DNA of 64,000 nucleotides, from the NCBI GenBank assembly GCA_016125385.1, contig WGLV01000022.1, positions 310,001-374,000 on the forward strand. The letters run 5' to 3'. Both the position numbers and the translations under genes were made by a program. Shown piece by piece: positions 7,743 through 16,858 of the stretch (the stretch's first letter is position 1; every line of letters starts with the position of its first letter). The stretch is from a bacterium (lineage in GTDB: Bacteria > Hinthialibacterota > Hinthialibacteria > Hinthialibacterales > Hinthialibacteraceae). The notes beneath the pieces are model-generated. The model did not search any database and had not been told where the DNA came from. It saw only the letters and a list, made by a program, of their open reading frames with translations.

Positions 7743-9086
7743 ATGGAGAGAAACGGGAAATCCGCCGGACGGAATCCACTGGACGCCATCAGTTCACAAC
7801 TGTTTGAACGCGTTCAGGCGGCGGGAGACGGCGGCTGGGATATCAACGATCCTGAGTCGGTCAACGCTCTGTTTGATGGATTGGTTCGGGATCACGTACA
7901 ACTGGCGGTGCAAACGCACCGGCTATCGAAGTGGTTGAAGCAGGCGATGATCGAACGCGCGGTGCAGGCCACGGCTCCACCGGGCGCGCGCGAGGACGGC
8001 GGGTATCTGTTTACCAGCGCGGGGTACTCCGGCGTCCATCAGCGGTATGACGACGCCAAACCGATCCCTGAACCGCTTCACATGCAGCCGGAGTGGCGAT
8101 TCGTTCAACAGGCGGTGGAAGAAAGCAAGACGGCGTTTTACGACCTGTCTCACCGGCTACAGATCGATCCCGATCCGGAGCCGAAAGAAGAACACCGCCG
8201 CCGCTGCGGCGAGGTGCTCGATCAATTCAACGAGCGGCTGCGCAAGACGGCCGCTTTGCTGGAAGGGTATCAATACGCCGATTCGGTATGGGGTTATGCG
8301 TTTAAGGAAATTTTCCCTTATTTTTTACGCAGCCGTTTCGCCGAACGGACTTATTCAAAGCCGAAAGGATACGCCGGCGATTTTCAGATGATCGAGATGC
8401 TGTACAACAACCAGCCCGACGGCGACGGCAAACTGGGGCGGCTGGTCGACGCCTGGTGTCTGGAAACGGCCACCGCCCGCGCGGTGCGAGGGCGGCGCAA
8501 ACTGTTGACGCAACTGCTGGCGAAATTCACATACGCGAGGCGCAATCAAAACGATCCGATACGGGTGTTGAATCTGGGGTGTGGTTCAAACCGCGAATTG
8601 TTCGATTTTCTTGCGCATTGCGATTACGACAACCGGATCGAGGCGGTTTGCGTTGATACCGATCGCGACGCGCTGACCTTCACCAATCATCACGTCAACG
8701 TATTTCACCACAGGGCGTCGGTCAAACTGCTGGATGACAACGTCGCCCGCTGGTCTGTGGGGAAGGGGAGGCATTCATACGGGCCGCAGGATCTGATCTA
8801 CTCTTCGGGGCTGACCGATTATTTCGGCGCGAGAATGTTCCGCGCGCTGGCGACGCGCTGTTACGATCATCTGCGTCCCGGGGGAGTTTTGATCATCGGG
8901 AACTTCGGCGACACGAACCCGCATCGCGCCTTCATGGATCACATTATTCACTGGCGGTTGATTCACCGCAGCGAAGAGGAGTTTCGCAATCTGTTTTCAG
9001 ACACGCCGTTCGGGTCGCGGGTGAAGGTGATCGCCGAGCCGCAATCGATCAACCTGTTCGCGATCGCTCAAAAGCCCGCACGGTGA
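7743..9086 (+). CDS. SAM-dependent methyltransferase, resembling 3-OH-PAME (PhcB-type) synthases
   Basis: 447 aa from the only early ATG; an open extension to a TTG at 7521 would give 521 aa but has no ribosome site. The N-terminal half is helical and charged. A linker SKPKGYAGDFQMIEMLYNN precedes a Rossmann methyltransferase with motif I VLNLGCGSNREL, a DTDRDAL acidic strand end, and HLRPGGVLIIGNFG. The GYAGD-type linker plus class I fold is what I associate with enzymes annotated as fatty-acid methyl ester signal synthases; this is a resemblance, not proof. It is convergent with a sensor kinase, 22 bases apart. Confidence 0.65.
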   Translation: MERNGKSAGRNPLDAISSQLFERVQAAGDGGWDINDPESVNALFDGLVRDHVQLAVQTHRLSKWLKQAMIERAVQATAPPGAREDGGYLFTSAGYSGVHQRYDDAKPIPEPLHMQPEWRFVQQAVEESKTAFYDLSHRLQIDPDPEPKEEHRRRCGEVLDQFNERLRKTAALLEGYQYADSVWGYAFKEIFPYFLRSRFAERTYSKPKGYAGDFQMIEMLYNNQPDGDGKLGRLVDAWCLETATARAVRGRRKLLTQLLAKFTYARRNQNDPIRVLNLGCGSNRELFDFLAHCDYDNRIEAVCVDTDRDALTFTNHHVNVFHHRASVKLLDDNVARWSVGKGRHSYGPQDLIYSSGLTDYFGARMFRALATRCYDHLRPGGVLIIGNFGDTNPHRAFMDHIIHWRLIHRSEEEFRNLFSDTPFGSRVKVIAEPQSINLFAIAQKPAR

Positions 9087-9108
9087 GGAAGGACGTGGCT
9101 GGAAGCGG

Positions 9109-11067
9109 TTAGCGCAGCCGCCCGGCGTTTTTGGTGTCGGGTTCGCCATCCAGCACGTTGCGGACTTTTTGAGTAAGGGTGTAGGCGGTAAAGGGTTTTT
9201 CGAGAAGGCTGACGCCGTCTTCAATCAGGCCGTGGTGGAGAATCGCGTCGTTGGTATAACCCGACATATAGAGAATCTTGACGTTGGGCAGTTCACGTGA
9301 AACATGACCTGCCAGATCGCCGCCGCTCATTTTGGGCATGATGACGTCGGTGAGAAGAAGATCGATCGCGCCGCCGCGTTCTTCACAGATTCGTACTGCA
9401 TCCGCCCCGTTGTTCGCTTCGAAAATGGTGTAGCCGTTTTCTTCAAGAATCTCACGGGCGAGAGAACGGACGGTGTCATCGTCTTCGACCAGCAGGATGG
9501 TCTCGCGCCCCCGCATCAGAGGAACCTGGAGCGCTTCCATCGCGACGCGCTCGACGCCTGAGGCGATGCGCGGGAGATATACTTTGAACGTCGAGCCCTT
9601 ACCCGGTTCACTGTAAACCGAGATCGACCCTTCGCTCTGCTTGATGATTCCATACACGGTGGCCAGACCGAGCCCGGTCCCCTTGCCGACTTCTTTGGTG
9701 GTGAAAAACGGCTCGAAGATGTGCGACTGGGTTTCACGGTCCATTCCAACGCCGGTGTCGTTCACCGACATGAGGATGTAATCACCCTCACGCAGGGTTG
9801 AGTTGCGGTCTTCGTGAGGCCGGTCGAACGATACGTTGGCGGTTCGGACGGTGATGACGCCGCCGCGCGGCATGGCGTCACGGGCGTTGATCACCAGATT
9901 CATGATGACCTGTTCGATCTGGCTGGGGTCGGCTTTGACCAGGCCGAGATCGGATTCGAGATACACCTTGAGTACGATATCTTCGCCCATGAGGCGTTCA
10001 AGCAGGTCTTTCATGCTTTTGATGACGTGATTGAGGTTCAGTTCACGGGGCTGCAGGCGCTGTTTGCGACTGAACGCCAGCAACTGCCTGATCAGCCCGG
10101 CCGCGCGTTCACTGGCGTTGCGGATATCGCCGATCTTTTTTCGGTATGGATTGTTATCATCCATGCGCATCAACAGCAGGTCGCTGTTCGCCTTGATGAT
10201 GGTGAGGATGTTGTTGAAATCATGGGCCACGCCGCCCGCCAGCCGCCCGATCGCCTCCATTTTCTGCGATTGAACCAGCTGTTCCTCCAGCTTGTTCTTC
10301 ATTTCCTCAACGAGTTTTTTCTCATGGAGATTTTCAATCAGATCGCGATGTTTACGGGCGAGAGTGATCTCCAGCATTTCGTTGGCTTCCTGAAGATCGT
10401 GTTTGGCTTCTTCAAGTTCCATGCGGAGTTTGTATTCGCGAAAGCGCAAATTGTGCCCCACCGCGGCGGCGATGATGATGATGAACAACGAGGAGGCGAC
10501 GAAGAAATTGTTGGAAATGAAGAGGCGATAGAATTCGCTGTTAGGATCGCCGGGGAAGATCAGAGATGAATCGAGTTGAAACGCCAGGCTGGGCTCCTGC
10601 AGCAGCACGGTGATGAGGTAGATCAGATACATGCCGATGCAGTGAAGAGCGATCGTTTTAAAGCGAAGCGGATACAGTACGCCGAATGCGATGAAGACCA
10701 GATTGAGACCCGCGTAATACGGAGTGGCGTACCCGCCAACGTCGACGATCATCTTCAAGATGCTGAGACCGACTACGTAATAACCCAGCACGGCGAGGTA
10801 CGAACTGTACACGCCGAGGTTCCATAACCGGTTGACGATGAAGATGACGACGCAACTGAATGAAGCGATGAGGCGGTAGGTCAGGAACTGGTAGAAATGT
10901 TCGCTGTATAAGATCCAGTCGACCAGACTGAACAACGGAACCAGAATCACGCCGATCAGAGAGAGTTTATCGACCCAGATACGGATCAGCGGCTCCTGAT
11001 CCTTTTGGAAATTGCGCAGGAGTTCTTCTTTGGAAAGCGTTTGTGTTTTGCTCAGGTTGTCAATCAA
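9109..11067 (-). CDS. Membrane hybrid histidine kinase with C-terminal receiver
   Basis: 652 aa; TTG start, with no in-frame ATG upstream. Residues ~35-215 hold about six membrane segments and no large periplasmic loop, then a coiled coil (215-265), HisKA with phospho-His in GGVAHDFNN, HATPase boxes (LVINARDAMP, NDTGVGM, GTGLGLATVYG) and a receiver domain with VEDDD and the Asp of LLLTDVIMPKMSG. A membrane-embedded sensor suggests a small or hydrophobic ligand. Neighbouring FadL porin, methyltransferase and HD-GYP regulator genes hint at one signalling circuit. No separate output domain is present. Confidence 0.9.
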   Translation of the reverse strand: MIDNLSKTQTLSKEELLRNFQKDQEPLIRIWVDKLSLIGVILVPLFSLVDWILYSEHFYQFLTYRLIASFSCVVIFIVNRLWNLGVYSSYLAVLGYYVVGLSILKMIVDVGGYATPYYAGLNLVFIAFGVLYPLRFKTIALHCIGMYLIYLITVLLQEPSLAFQLDSSLIFPGDPNSEFYRLFISNNFFVASSLFIIIIAAAVGHNLRFREYKLRMELEEAKHDLQEANEMLEITLARKHRDLIENLHEKKLVEEMKNKLEEQLVQSQKMEAIGRLAGGVAHDFNNILTIIKANSDLLLMRMDDNNPYRKKIGDIRNASERAAGLIRQLLAFSRKQRLQPRELNLNHVIKSMKDLLERLMGEDIVLKVYLESDLGLVKADPSQIEQVIMNLVINARDAMPRGGVITVRTANVSFDRPHEDRNSTLREGDYILMSVNDTGVGMDRETQSHIFEPFFTTKEVGKGTGLGLATVYGIIKQSEGSISVYSEPGKGSTFKVYLPRIASGVERVAMEALQVPLMRGRETILLVEDDDTVRSLAREILEENGYTIFEANNGADAVRICEERGGAIDLLLTDVIMPKMSGGDLAGHVSRELPNVKILYMSGYTNDAILHHGLIEDGVSLLEKPFTAYTLTQKVRNVLDGEPDTKNAGRLR

Positions 11068-11184
11068 CGCCCTCTGGCTCCCATACCAATTCTATTCACC
11101 GCCCAAGACCCATGTGGCCGTTCAGGAACGGAATGGCAAATCAACACGGTTTCATCGCATGATCTCAATGCGTCATTGTATTTC

Positions 11185-12420
11185 CTAAAAGTGAAAATTG
11201 AATCCGATGTTAGCGAGCCAGATATCAGAATGGATATCGCCCGCCGAGGGACGCGAGGGATCAAAGCCGATGTTCCGGTCTCCCCAAGCGTACGCCATAC
11301 CCGCGTCGAGACTGAATGAGTCGCAGAAACGGTATTCGACGCCAGTGCTGACGATCCACCCCGGCGTATCGGGGATGGATGGAATCATGGAGTAGTCGGG
11401 CATCCCTGAGGATAACCATCCGGCGCCTTGCATCCAGGTTAATTTATCGGTGACACGGAACATGCTTCCCGCGTGGAAACTCCAGATCGATCCCCAGTCC
11501 AGCGGCAGACCGGCGGAGGGGATGCGATCGAAATCGAAGGTGAAATTGTTGTTCTCGCCGTAATCGGTATAGGTCGCGTCAAACGCGGCCGTCCACCAAT
11601 CGGTGATCTCATACGCCACGCCCGCCGCGATACGCTGAGGGACATGGATTTTTGCGCTGAAATCATCCCGGGGGAGACCCAGCAGAGGCGGGAGCGTCGT
11701 GGAGCCGTCCATATCGACGTCGACCGGGAAGGAATACTTTACGCCAAGCCGCCAGCGGTCCGGCGTCCAGAGAACGCCGAGAGCGCCGCCTACGCCGAAA
11801 CCGTCCGCGTCGCCGACGTTATGCCCCAGAAAGGTTCCTCCCACGACGACCGGAAGGCGGAAATGGAGGTCGAGGTAATCAACGTTGAGGCTTGCGCCTA
11901 CCGAAACGTCTTCGGAAACCTGATAAGAGGCCGCCAGCGAGAGCTCAATGTCGGCGAGCTCGGTGTTATAGCCGGGAAAAGTCAGGCTGGCGTCGCGGAA
12001 ATCAGCCGAAAGACCGTAGGGCGCCCACAAGGCGAAGCCTATAACCCAGCGGTCATCGAGACGATAGGCGAGCGCGGCTTCAGGAAACTGAAAAATTTCA
12101 TCCTTGGCTTCAAAATGAGTTCCGCCGAGCAACGGCGCCTGATCGTAAGAAAAATCCGTCCAGACGCTAACGTCGCCCAGGTAAAGCTCCAAGCCGTCGA
12201 CGGTCGACAGAGCCGCCGGATTGAGCGCCGCGTTGATCGGGCCGGCGTGCAAGCCGGTCACGTCGCCCGCGCCTGACATGGAAAGGCCCCGTGCGGATTG
12301 GCTGCCAAGACGGTTCAACAGGCCCGCATGAGTAATGGGAGGTGAGCAAAGTGATATGGCGATAACCAGCGTGGCGATGAATCCACGCGCGGCCGCGGCG
12401 CCCATGCCGTAACGATTCAT
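11185..12420 (-). CDS. OmpP1/FadL/TodX-family outer-membrane transporter
   Basis: 411 aa with a signal peptide ending near THAGLLNRLGSQSARG. The next segment GLSMSGAGDVTGLHAGPINAALNPAAL is the family's N-terminal hatch (NPAAL motif). Many alternating beta strands follow, ending in the outer-membrane-type terminal strand IGFNFHF with C-terminal Phe. The family moves long-chain fatty acids and other hydrophobic compounds across the outer membrane. It lies between a sensor kinase and an HD-GYP regulator on the same strand. Confidence 0.88.
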   Translation of the reverse strand: MNRYGMGAAAARGFIATLVIAISLCSPPITHAGLLNRLGSQSARGLSMSGAGDVTGLHAGPINAALNPAALSTVDGLELYLGDVSVWTDFSYDQAPLLGGTHFEAKDEIFQFPEAALAYRLDDRWVIGFALWAPYGLSADFRDASLTFPGYNTELADIELSLAASYQVSEDVSVGASLNVDYLDLHFRLPVVVGGTFLGHNVGDADGFGVGGALGVLWTPDRWRLGVKYSFPVDVDMDGSTTLPPLLGLPRDDFSAKIHVPQRIAAGVAYEITDWWTAAFDATYTDYGENNNFTFDFDRIPSAGLPLDWGSIWSFHAGSMFRVTDKLTWMQGAGWLSSGMPDYSMIPSIPDTPGWIVSTGVEYRFCDSFSLDAGMAYAWGDRNIGFDPSRPSAGDIHSDIWLANIGFNFHF

Positions 12421-12489
12421 GAGGAACAGTCTCCTTGCGGATGTGTTGGAATTGTGTGCGATACTCTCAGTAGCCGGGTTGGTCCGGCA

Positions 12490-13599
12490 TTACGTCAAAT
12501 ACAAACGCTGAGCCAGATGGAGTCCTCCCCCACCTGAACCGCCGCTCAGTATCGGCTCGATTTCATCCCGCAACTTCATGATTGCTTCCAGAGCGCGTTC
12601 AAAGGCCATCACCACACGCGGATCGAATTGCGCGTTCGCTCCGGCGCGGATCGCTTCCAGTGAATCGTCGACTGTATAGGCGTGTTTGTAGACGCGTTTT
12701 GAGGTCAGGGCGTCAAACACGTCGGCGACTTTGACGATACGCGCTTCGAAAGGAATATTTTCTCCCGTCACCTCGTTGGGATATCCGGTCCCGTCCCAGT
12801 TTTCATGATGATTGAGCGCGATGCACTCCGCCAGCCGAAGCAGGTCTGATTTGGAGTTGGACAGGATATTGGCGCCGATGCGGGTGTGTTCGCGCATGAC
12901 CGCCCATTCATCATCCGTTAACGGCCCCGGTTTGAGCAGGATCGATTCAGGAACGCCGATCTTGCCGATATCATGGCAGACCGCCGCCTGGCGGATGAGC
13001 TGGGCGCGCGATGGTGAGACGCCCAATTCAATGGCGATGAGTTCGGCGTATCCGCTCATCCGGAGCAGGTGGATTCCGGTTTCGCCGTCCTTATACTCAG
13101 CGGCCATGGAGAGTCGGATCAGGGTTTCTTCGTGGGCGTGCCGCAGTTCGGTGGTGCGCTCAAGTACTTTCTGCTCGAGAAGGTCGCGGTCACGCCGGAT
13201 CAGGTCATGATAGGCTTTGACGGTCAGCAGGTTTCGAGTACGGATGAGCAATTCGGTCGCGTCGACCGGTTTATACAGAAACTCGTCGGCGCCGGCTTTT
13301 TTTCCGTTAATGCGGGCGTCGTAATCGTATTGGCCAGTAAGAAAGATGATGGGTATGTGACGAGTTTCGGGGTTGCTTTTGATGTGCTGGCAGGTTTCGA
13401 CGCCGTCCATTTCAGGCATCATCACGTCGAGAATGATCAGATCGGGAGGGGATATTCGCACCCGCTCAAGGCACTCGACTCCATTGGACGCGGAATCAAC
13501 CTTGTAGCCTTCAAGCTCAAGCAATTCCTGAACGACCATGCGGATTTCCGCATTGTCATCCGCGACCAGAATTCGATTCGCTGGATTAGCGTCAGACAT
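12490..13599 (-). CDS. Response regulator with HD-GYP output domain
   Basis: 369 aa. Receiver domain 8-130 with acidic pair ADDN, phospho-Asp in LIILDVMMPEMDG and Lys in LYKPVD. The HD-GYP domain spans ~165-350 with the HD dyad in AVCHDIGKIG and the signature HHENWDGTGYP, so residues for cyclic-di-GMP phosphodiesterase activity are present. A likely role is lowering c-di-GMP on phosphorylation by a partner kinase; the hybrid kinase upstream in the same direction is a candidate. It ends in a Gly/Ser-rich tail. Confidence 0.93.
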   Translation of the reverse strand: MSDANPANRILVADDNAEIRMVVQELLELEGYKVDSASNGVECLERVRISPPDLIILDVMMPEMDGVETCQHIKSNPETRHIPIIFLTGQYDYDARINGKKAGADEFLYKPVDATELLIRTRNLLTVKAYHDLIRRDRDLLEQKVLERTTELRHAHEETLIRLSMAAEYKDGETGIHLLRMSGYAELIAIELGVSPSRAQLIRQAAVCHDIGKIGVPESILLKPGPLTDDEWAVMREHTRIGANILSNSKSDLLRLAECIALNHHENWDGTGYPNEVTGENIPFEARIVKVADVFDALTSKRVYKHAYTVDDSLEAIRAGANAQFDPRVVMAFERALEAIMKLRDEIEPILSGGSGGGGLHLAQRLYLT

Positions 13600-14002
13600 G
13601 ATTTGAATCCCAAAACCAGACGTTGTGAGTTAAACCCTGACACGGTTGTTATCCCTCAAGTATCACGATCCGCTATTGATTCGAAGTAAGCGGATGAATT
13701 AGTATAATGACACAACAGCGAACGTAATTATAGCATAGTTCCAACGAATTTAACAGTAAGAATTTAACTAATTGATCTATTTGTTCTTTTGCTCATTATT
13801 ATATAAAATTCGCTGAACTTGCGCTCAAAATGGAATCTGATGAAAAGTAATGAAACGTTGCTCCAATTTAAGCGCGGAAAGCACAAAAATACCATAGATC
13901 AATCTCAAAAATAAGGTTTTATTGAATTGATGGATAAAAAAGACATAAAAAAGGGGCCGAATGGCCCCTTTTGTCGTTGTTTTCCATTGTAATATCGCAT
14001 GG
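13600..14002 (-). other. AT-rich intergenic region
   Basis: Separates the DUF3500 gene from the HD-GYP regulator. It contains the DUF3500 terminator (13946-13972) and a possible minus-strand -10 (TATACT at 13706-13701) for the HD-GYP gene. No coding sequence is convincing. Confidence 0.5.
13946..13972 (-). terminator. Terminator of the DUF3500 gene
   Basis: Stem AAGGGGCC / GGCCCCTT with a 4-base loop; on the minus strand it is followed by a run of T. Confidence 0.85.
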
Positions 14003-15019
14003 TTAATGTGCCTGGGCGTGACTTTTGAGATAATGATCGCGTAGAACATCCAGACCAAAGTCGTGCTCGGGGCTGCGCCAGACGGTGTGAATATGGTTCG
14101 CATTGTTCTGGGTATTGTCGAATTCGATGAGCGTTTCCGGTCCCTGAATGCGATAGTAATGTCCGACGCCGGGGTGAGTGGCGCCCGCCCATGCGAAATA
14201 GAGTTCGTTTTCGCTGGCCTGTTGCAGGCGCGCCATCTCGTGCTGTGCGATGATCGGGTGAAGGTTGTGAGCGTAAGTTTTGACCAACTGCCAGAACAAA
14301 ACCTTCTGTCCTTGGGTCAATTGACCGACGGTGATGCCTTCAGGGGCGAACGGCTCAATCTGGCGCTTGTTGTCCGAGATGATATCACCCGGTGCTTTTT
14401 CATTGATAACCGCGATTTTATGCTGATCGTCGTTAAGTGAATTCACCAGTTGAAAGCCGAGGTCTTCTTCTTTCGACAGGACGCGCATGCCTTTCAGGGG
14501 GCCTTCACGGACGTCAGCGGGATTGGTTCCCATGAAAAAAGGGGTGAATGATACGAGTTTTCCCTTGTCGAGCGCGTAATTGAGCGACAGGTGATGTCCC
14601 TCAACCCGCCACCCCCACGGGCCATCCAGGCTTGGTTCTCCAAAGATGGTGAAGTGGTATCCACCGGGATTCCGGATATCGCGGTGCTCCATGTCAAACA
14701 ACACTTTTTCGAGCGACATGATGCGCAGGGCTTTTTCCATGCCGTCATGACCCAGTCCGGTGTTCATCAGGGCGTGGGCGAGATGGCGTTGAACCTGGGT
14801 CATCTGGTCCTGAATGACGCCCTGGCGTTCGACGGGGCGGTAGTCCCAATGGGTGCGTTCATCATCAATCACGTCAAAGGTGAATGACTGTTGGGTATCC
14901 TGGCTGAAGGCGTTCATGAAGTATCTGGCCGCATCAAGCATCTCGTTCTGCTGCGACCACGCCAGTGGAGTGATCAGGTACATCAAGAGCAGAATTCCTA
15001 ATCGTTTCACTTGTTTCAT
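14003..15019 (-). CDS. Exported DUF3500-family protein
   Basis: 338 aa with a signal peptide (LGILLLMYLITPLAWSQ). The segments WGWRVEGHHLSLNYAL, PFFMGTNPADV and YFAWAGATHPGVGHYYRIQGP match the conserved blocks I associate with DUF3500 proteins, whose function is not established. The conserved His and Trp residues suggest a metal- or ligand-binding enzyme. Single-gene unit with its own terminator. Confidence 0.8.
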   Translation of the reverse strand: MKQVKRLGILLLMYLITPLAWSQQNEMLDAARYFMNAFSQDTQQSFTFDVIDDERTHWDYRPVERQGVIQDQMTQVQRHLAHALMNTGLGHDGMEKALRIMSLEKVLFDMEHRDIRNPGGYHFTIFGEPSLDGPWGWRVEGHHLSLNYALDKGKLVSFTPFFMGTNPADVREGPLKGMRVLSKEEDLGFQLVNSLNDDQHKIAVINEKAPGDIISDNKRQIEPFAPEGITVGQLTQGQKVLFWQLVKTYAHNLHPIIAQHEMARLQQASENELYFAWAGATHPGVGHYYRIQGPETLIEFDNTQNNANHIHTVWRSPEHDFGLDVLRDHYLKSHAQAH

Positions 15020-15202
15020 CCTTTCATCCGAGGGCTAACATGATATGAATTATCTCATAACTAGAGTATGAATGGGAAGCTCGGCGGGATGATTCAAGCG
15101 AGCAAATGGGATATTCGTTCAAGACCGTGGGGGAATCAGCCGAAAAATGAGAGAGTTGAATCGATTTCCCATTCGAGCCAATGATTTTTCACAGGCGCCG
15201 GT

Positions 15203-16210
15203 ATGAAGCGAATTCTTGTAACGGGCGGATTTGGGTTTCTGGGAAGCCATCTGCTGGAGATTCTTCTGGCCGATCCGGAAACCCGCGTCCATGTAATTGA
15301 TAACCTGAGTACGAGCCCTCTGCCTCTGGATTACCTTCTCGACACGCTGGGGCGTCCGGAGCGTTTGACTTATGACATCGTTTCGGTGGAACGGTTTTTC
15401 AGTGAAGGACTGGCGAAAGAGCGTTTCGACCGGATTTATCATCTGGCGTCGGTGGTCGGGCCGGCGGGCGTGTTACAGCACGCCGGGCGCATCTCGTCAT
15501 CGATCATCCGGGACGCCGCGCTGATTATGGATTATGCGCTGGAAACGGGCGCCAAGATGGTTGATATCTCCACCAGCGAAGTATACGGAGGCGGGCGCGA
15601 CGGGTATTGCCGCGAAGATATGGCTCAGATTATTCAGCCCGAGGTCACGATCAGGCTGGAATACGCGGTTGGTAAACTGGCGTCGGAAGTCTCGCTGATC
15701 AATTTCACGAAGGTAACGCCTTTCGATTGCTCAATCGTCCGCCCGTTCAACATTTCGGGGCCGAGGCAGTCAGGCAAGGGGGGATTCGTACTGCCGCGCA
15801 TGGCGGGGCAGGCGTTATCGGGCCGTCCTTTGACCGTGTTTAACGAAGGTTTGCAGATTCGCGCGTTCACCCATGTGAAAGACGTGGCGGAGGGCGCCGT
15901 TCTCGTCATGGAAAAAGGCGAGCGGGGCGGCGTGTACAATATCGGCTATTCACAGAACAAGATTACGATCCGGGACCTGGCGGAACGGGTGGTTAAACTG
16001 GCGGATTCATCCAGCCGGATTGAATTCATCGATCCCAAGACAATTTACGGCGAACACTACGCCGAAGCGAACGATAAATTTCCCGACGATACCAAAGCGG
16101 TGAAAGAACTGGGTTGGAAACCGAAATACAGCATGGATGACATCATCGCGGATACGATCGAGTTCATGCGTTCGTTGCCCGATGATCTGTTCGAGCAAAT
16201 CCGCGGTTAA
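15203..16210 (+). CDS. NAD-dependent nucleotide-sugar epimerase/dehydratase (extended SDR)
   Basis: 335 aa. The N-terminus VTGGFGFLGSHL is the GxxGxxG dinucleotide site, with Asp in VIDNLS. Catalytic pieces are STSEVYGG (Ser/Thr) and EYAVGK (Tyr-x3-Lys); NISGPRQ and TKAVKELGW follow the pattern of UDP-glucuronate decarboxylase and UDP-glucose epimerase relatives. It acts in the cytoplasm on a nucleotide sugar; the exact reaction is not decided. First gene of a glycan cluster with a methyltransferase 21 bases and a GT2 55 bases apart. Confidence 0.88.
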   Translation: MKRILVTGGFGFLGSHLLEILLADPETRVHVIDNLSTSPLPLDYLLDTLGRPERLTYDIVSVERFFSEGLAKERFDRIYHLASVVGPAGVLQHAGRISSSIIRDAALIMDYALETGAKMVDISTSEVYGGGRDGYCREDMAQIIQPEVTIRLEYAVGKLASEVSLINFTKVTPFDCSIVRPFNISGPRQSGKGGFVLPRMAGQALSGRPLTVFNEGLQIRAFTHVKDVAEGAVLVMEKGERGGVYNIGYSQNKITIRDLAERVVKLADSSSRIEFIDPKTIYGEHYAEANDKFPDDTKAVKELGWKPKYSMDDIIADTIEFMRSLPDDLFEQIRG

Positions 16211-16231
16211 ATCAGACGAACGAAAAGCGCT

Positions 16232-16825
16232 ATGAATCCTGAACCGAAATTACTGATCCCCCAGCCCCCGCTGACCAAAGCGAAACTCGCCTACCAGCGG
16301 ATCGCCCAGGAGTTGCAGGGAGCGAATCTGGTTCTCGACGTTGGCGGAGGATCGGGATTCACATTAACGGAAGTGAAAAAATGTCATCCCGATCCGGACG
16401 CGATGTTCATCGTGTCGATGGACGTCTGGATGCCCACCATTCTTGAAGCGCGGACAAAATATTCGCTTCCGCATTACGTGCAGGCGGACGCGTTTCGGAT
16501 TCCATTCAAATCTCAGAGCGTTGACGCGGCGCTGATGATCGACGTGATCGAGCATTTTGAACAACATGACGCGATCAAGGTTTTGCATGAAATCAGGCGC
16601 GTCGTGAAGCACAAGATCATCGTTTATACGCCGACGGGATTCATGCCCCAGGATGAAGAGGATGGGAATCCCTACCAGCGGCATCGCTCCGGATGGCGCG
16701 CGATGGATTTTCGCCGGATGGGCTTTGTAGTAGAGGGGCATGGCGCTCGCGGGGGGGTGAATCCTCCACCGGCTGATAAACTCGATCTCTCACTTGCTCT
16801 GTTCGCGGTGAAACGATTTTCCTGA
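16232..16825 (+). CDS. Class I SAM-dependent methyltransferase
   Basis: 197 aa. Motif I LVLDVGGGSGFTL, an acidic second strand end (SMDVW), and DAALMIDVIEHFEQHD as motif post-I/II place it in the methyltransferase-11/ubiE-like group. Position between an epimerase and a glycosyltransferase suggests methylation of a sugar or glycan intermediate, but this is inferred from context. Confidence 0.8.
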   Translation: MNPEPKLLIPQPPLTKAKLAYQRIAQELQGANLVLDVGGGSGFTLTEVKKCHPDPDAMFIVSMDVWMPTILEARTKYSLPHYVQADAFRIPFKSQSVDAALMIDVIEHFEQHDAIKVLHEIRRVVKHKIIVYTPTGFMPQDEEDGNPYQRHRSGWRAMDFRRMGFVVEGHGARGGVNPPPADKLDLSLALFAVKRFS

Positions 16826-16858
16826 CGGGTTCCGCGAAGGGCCACGCTTCAATAGACC

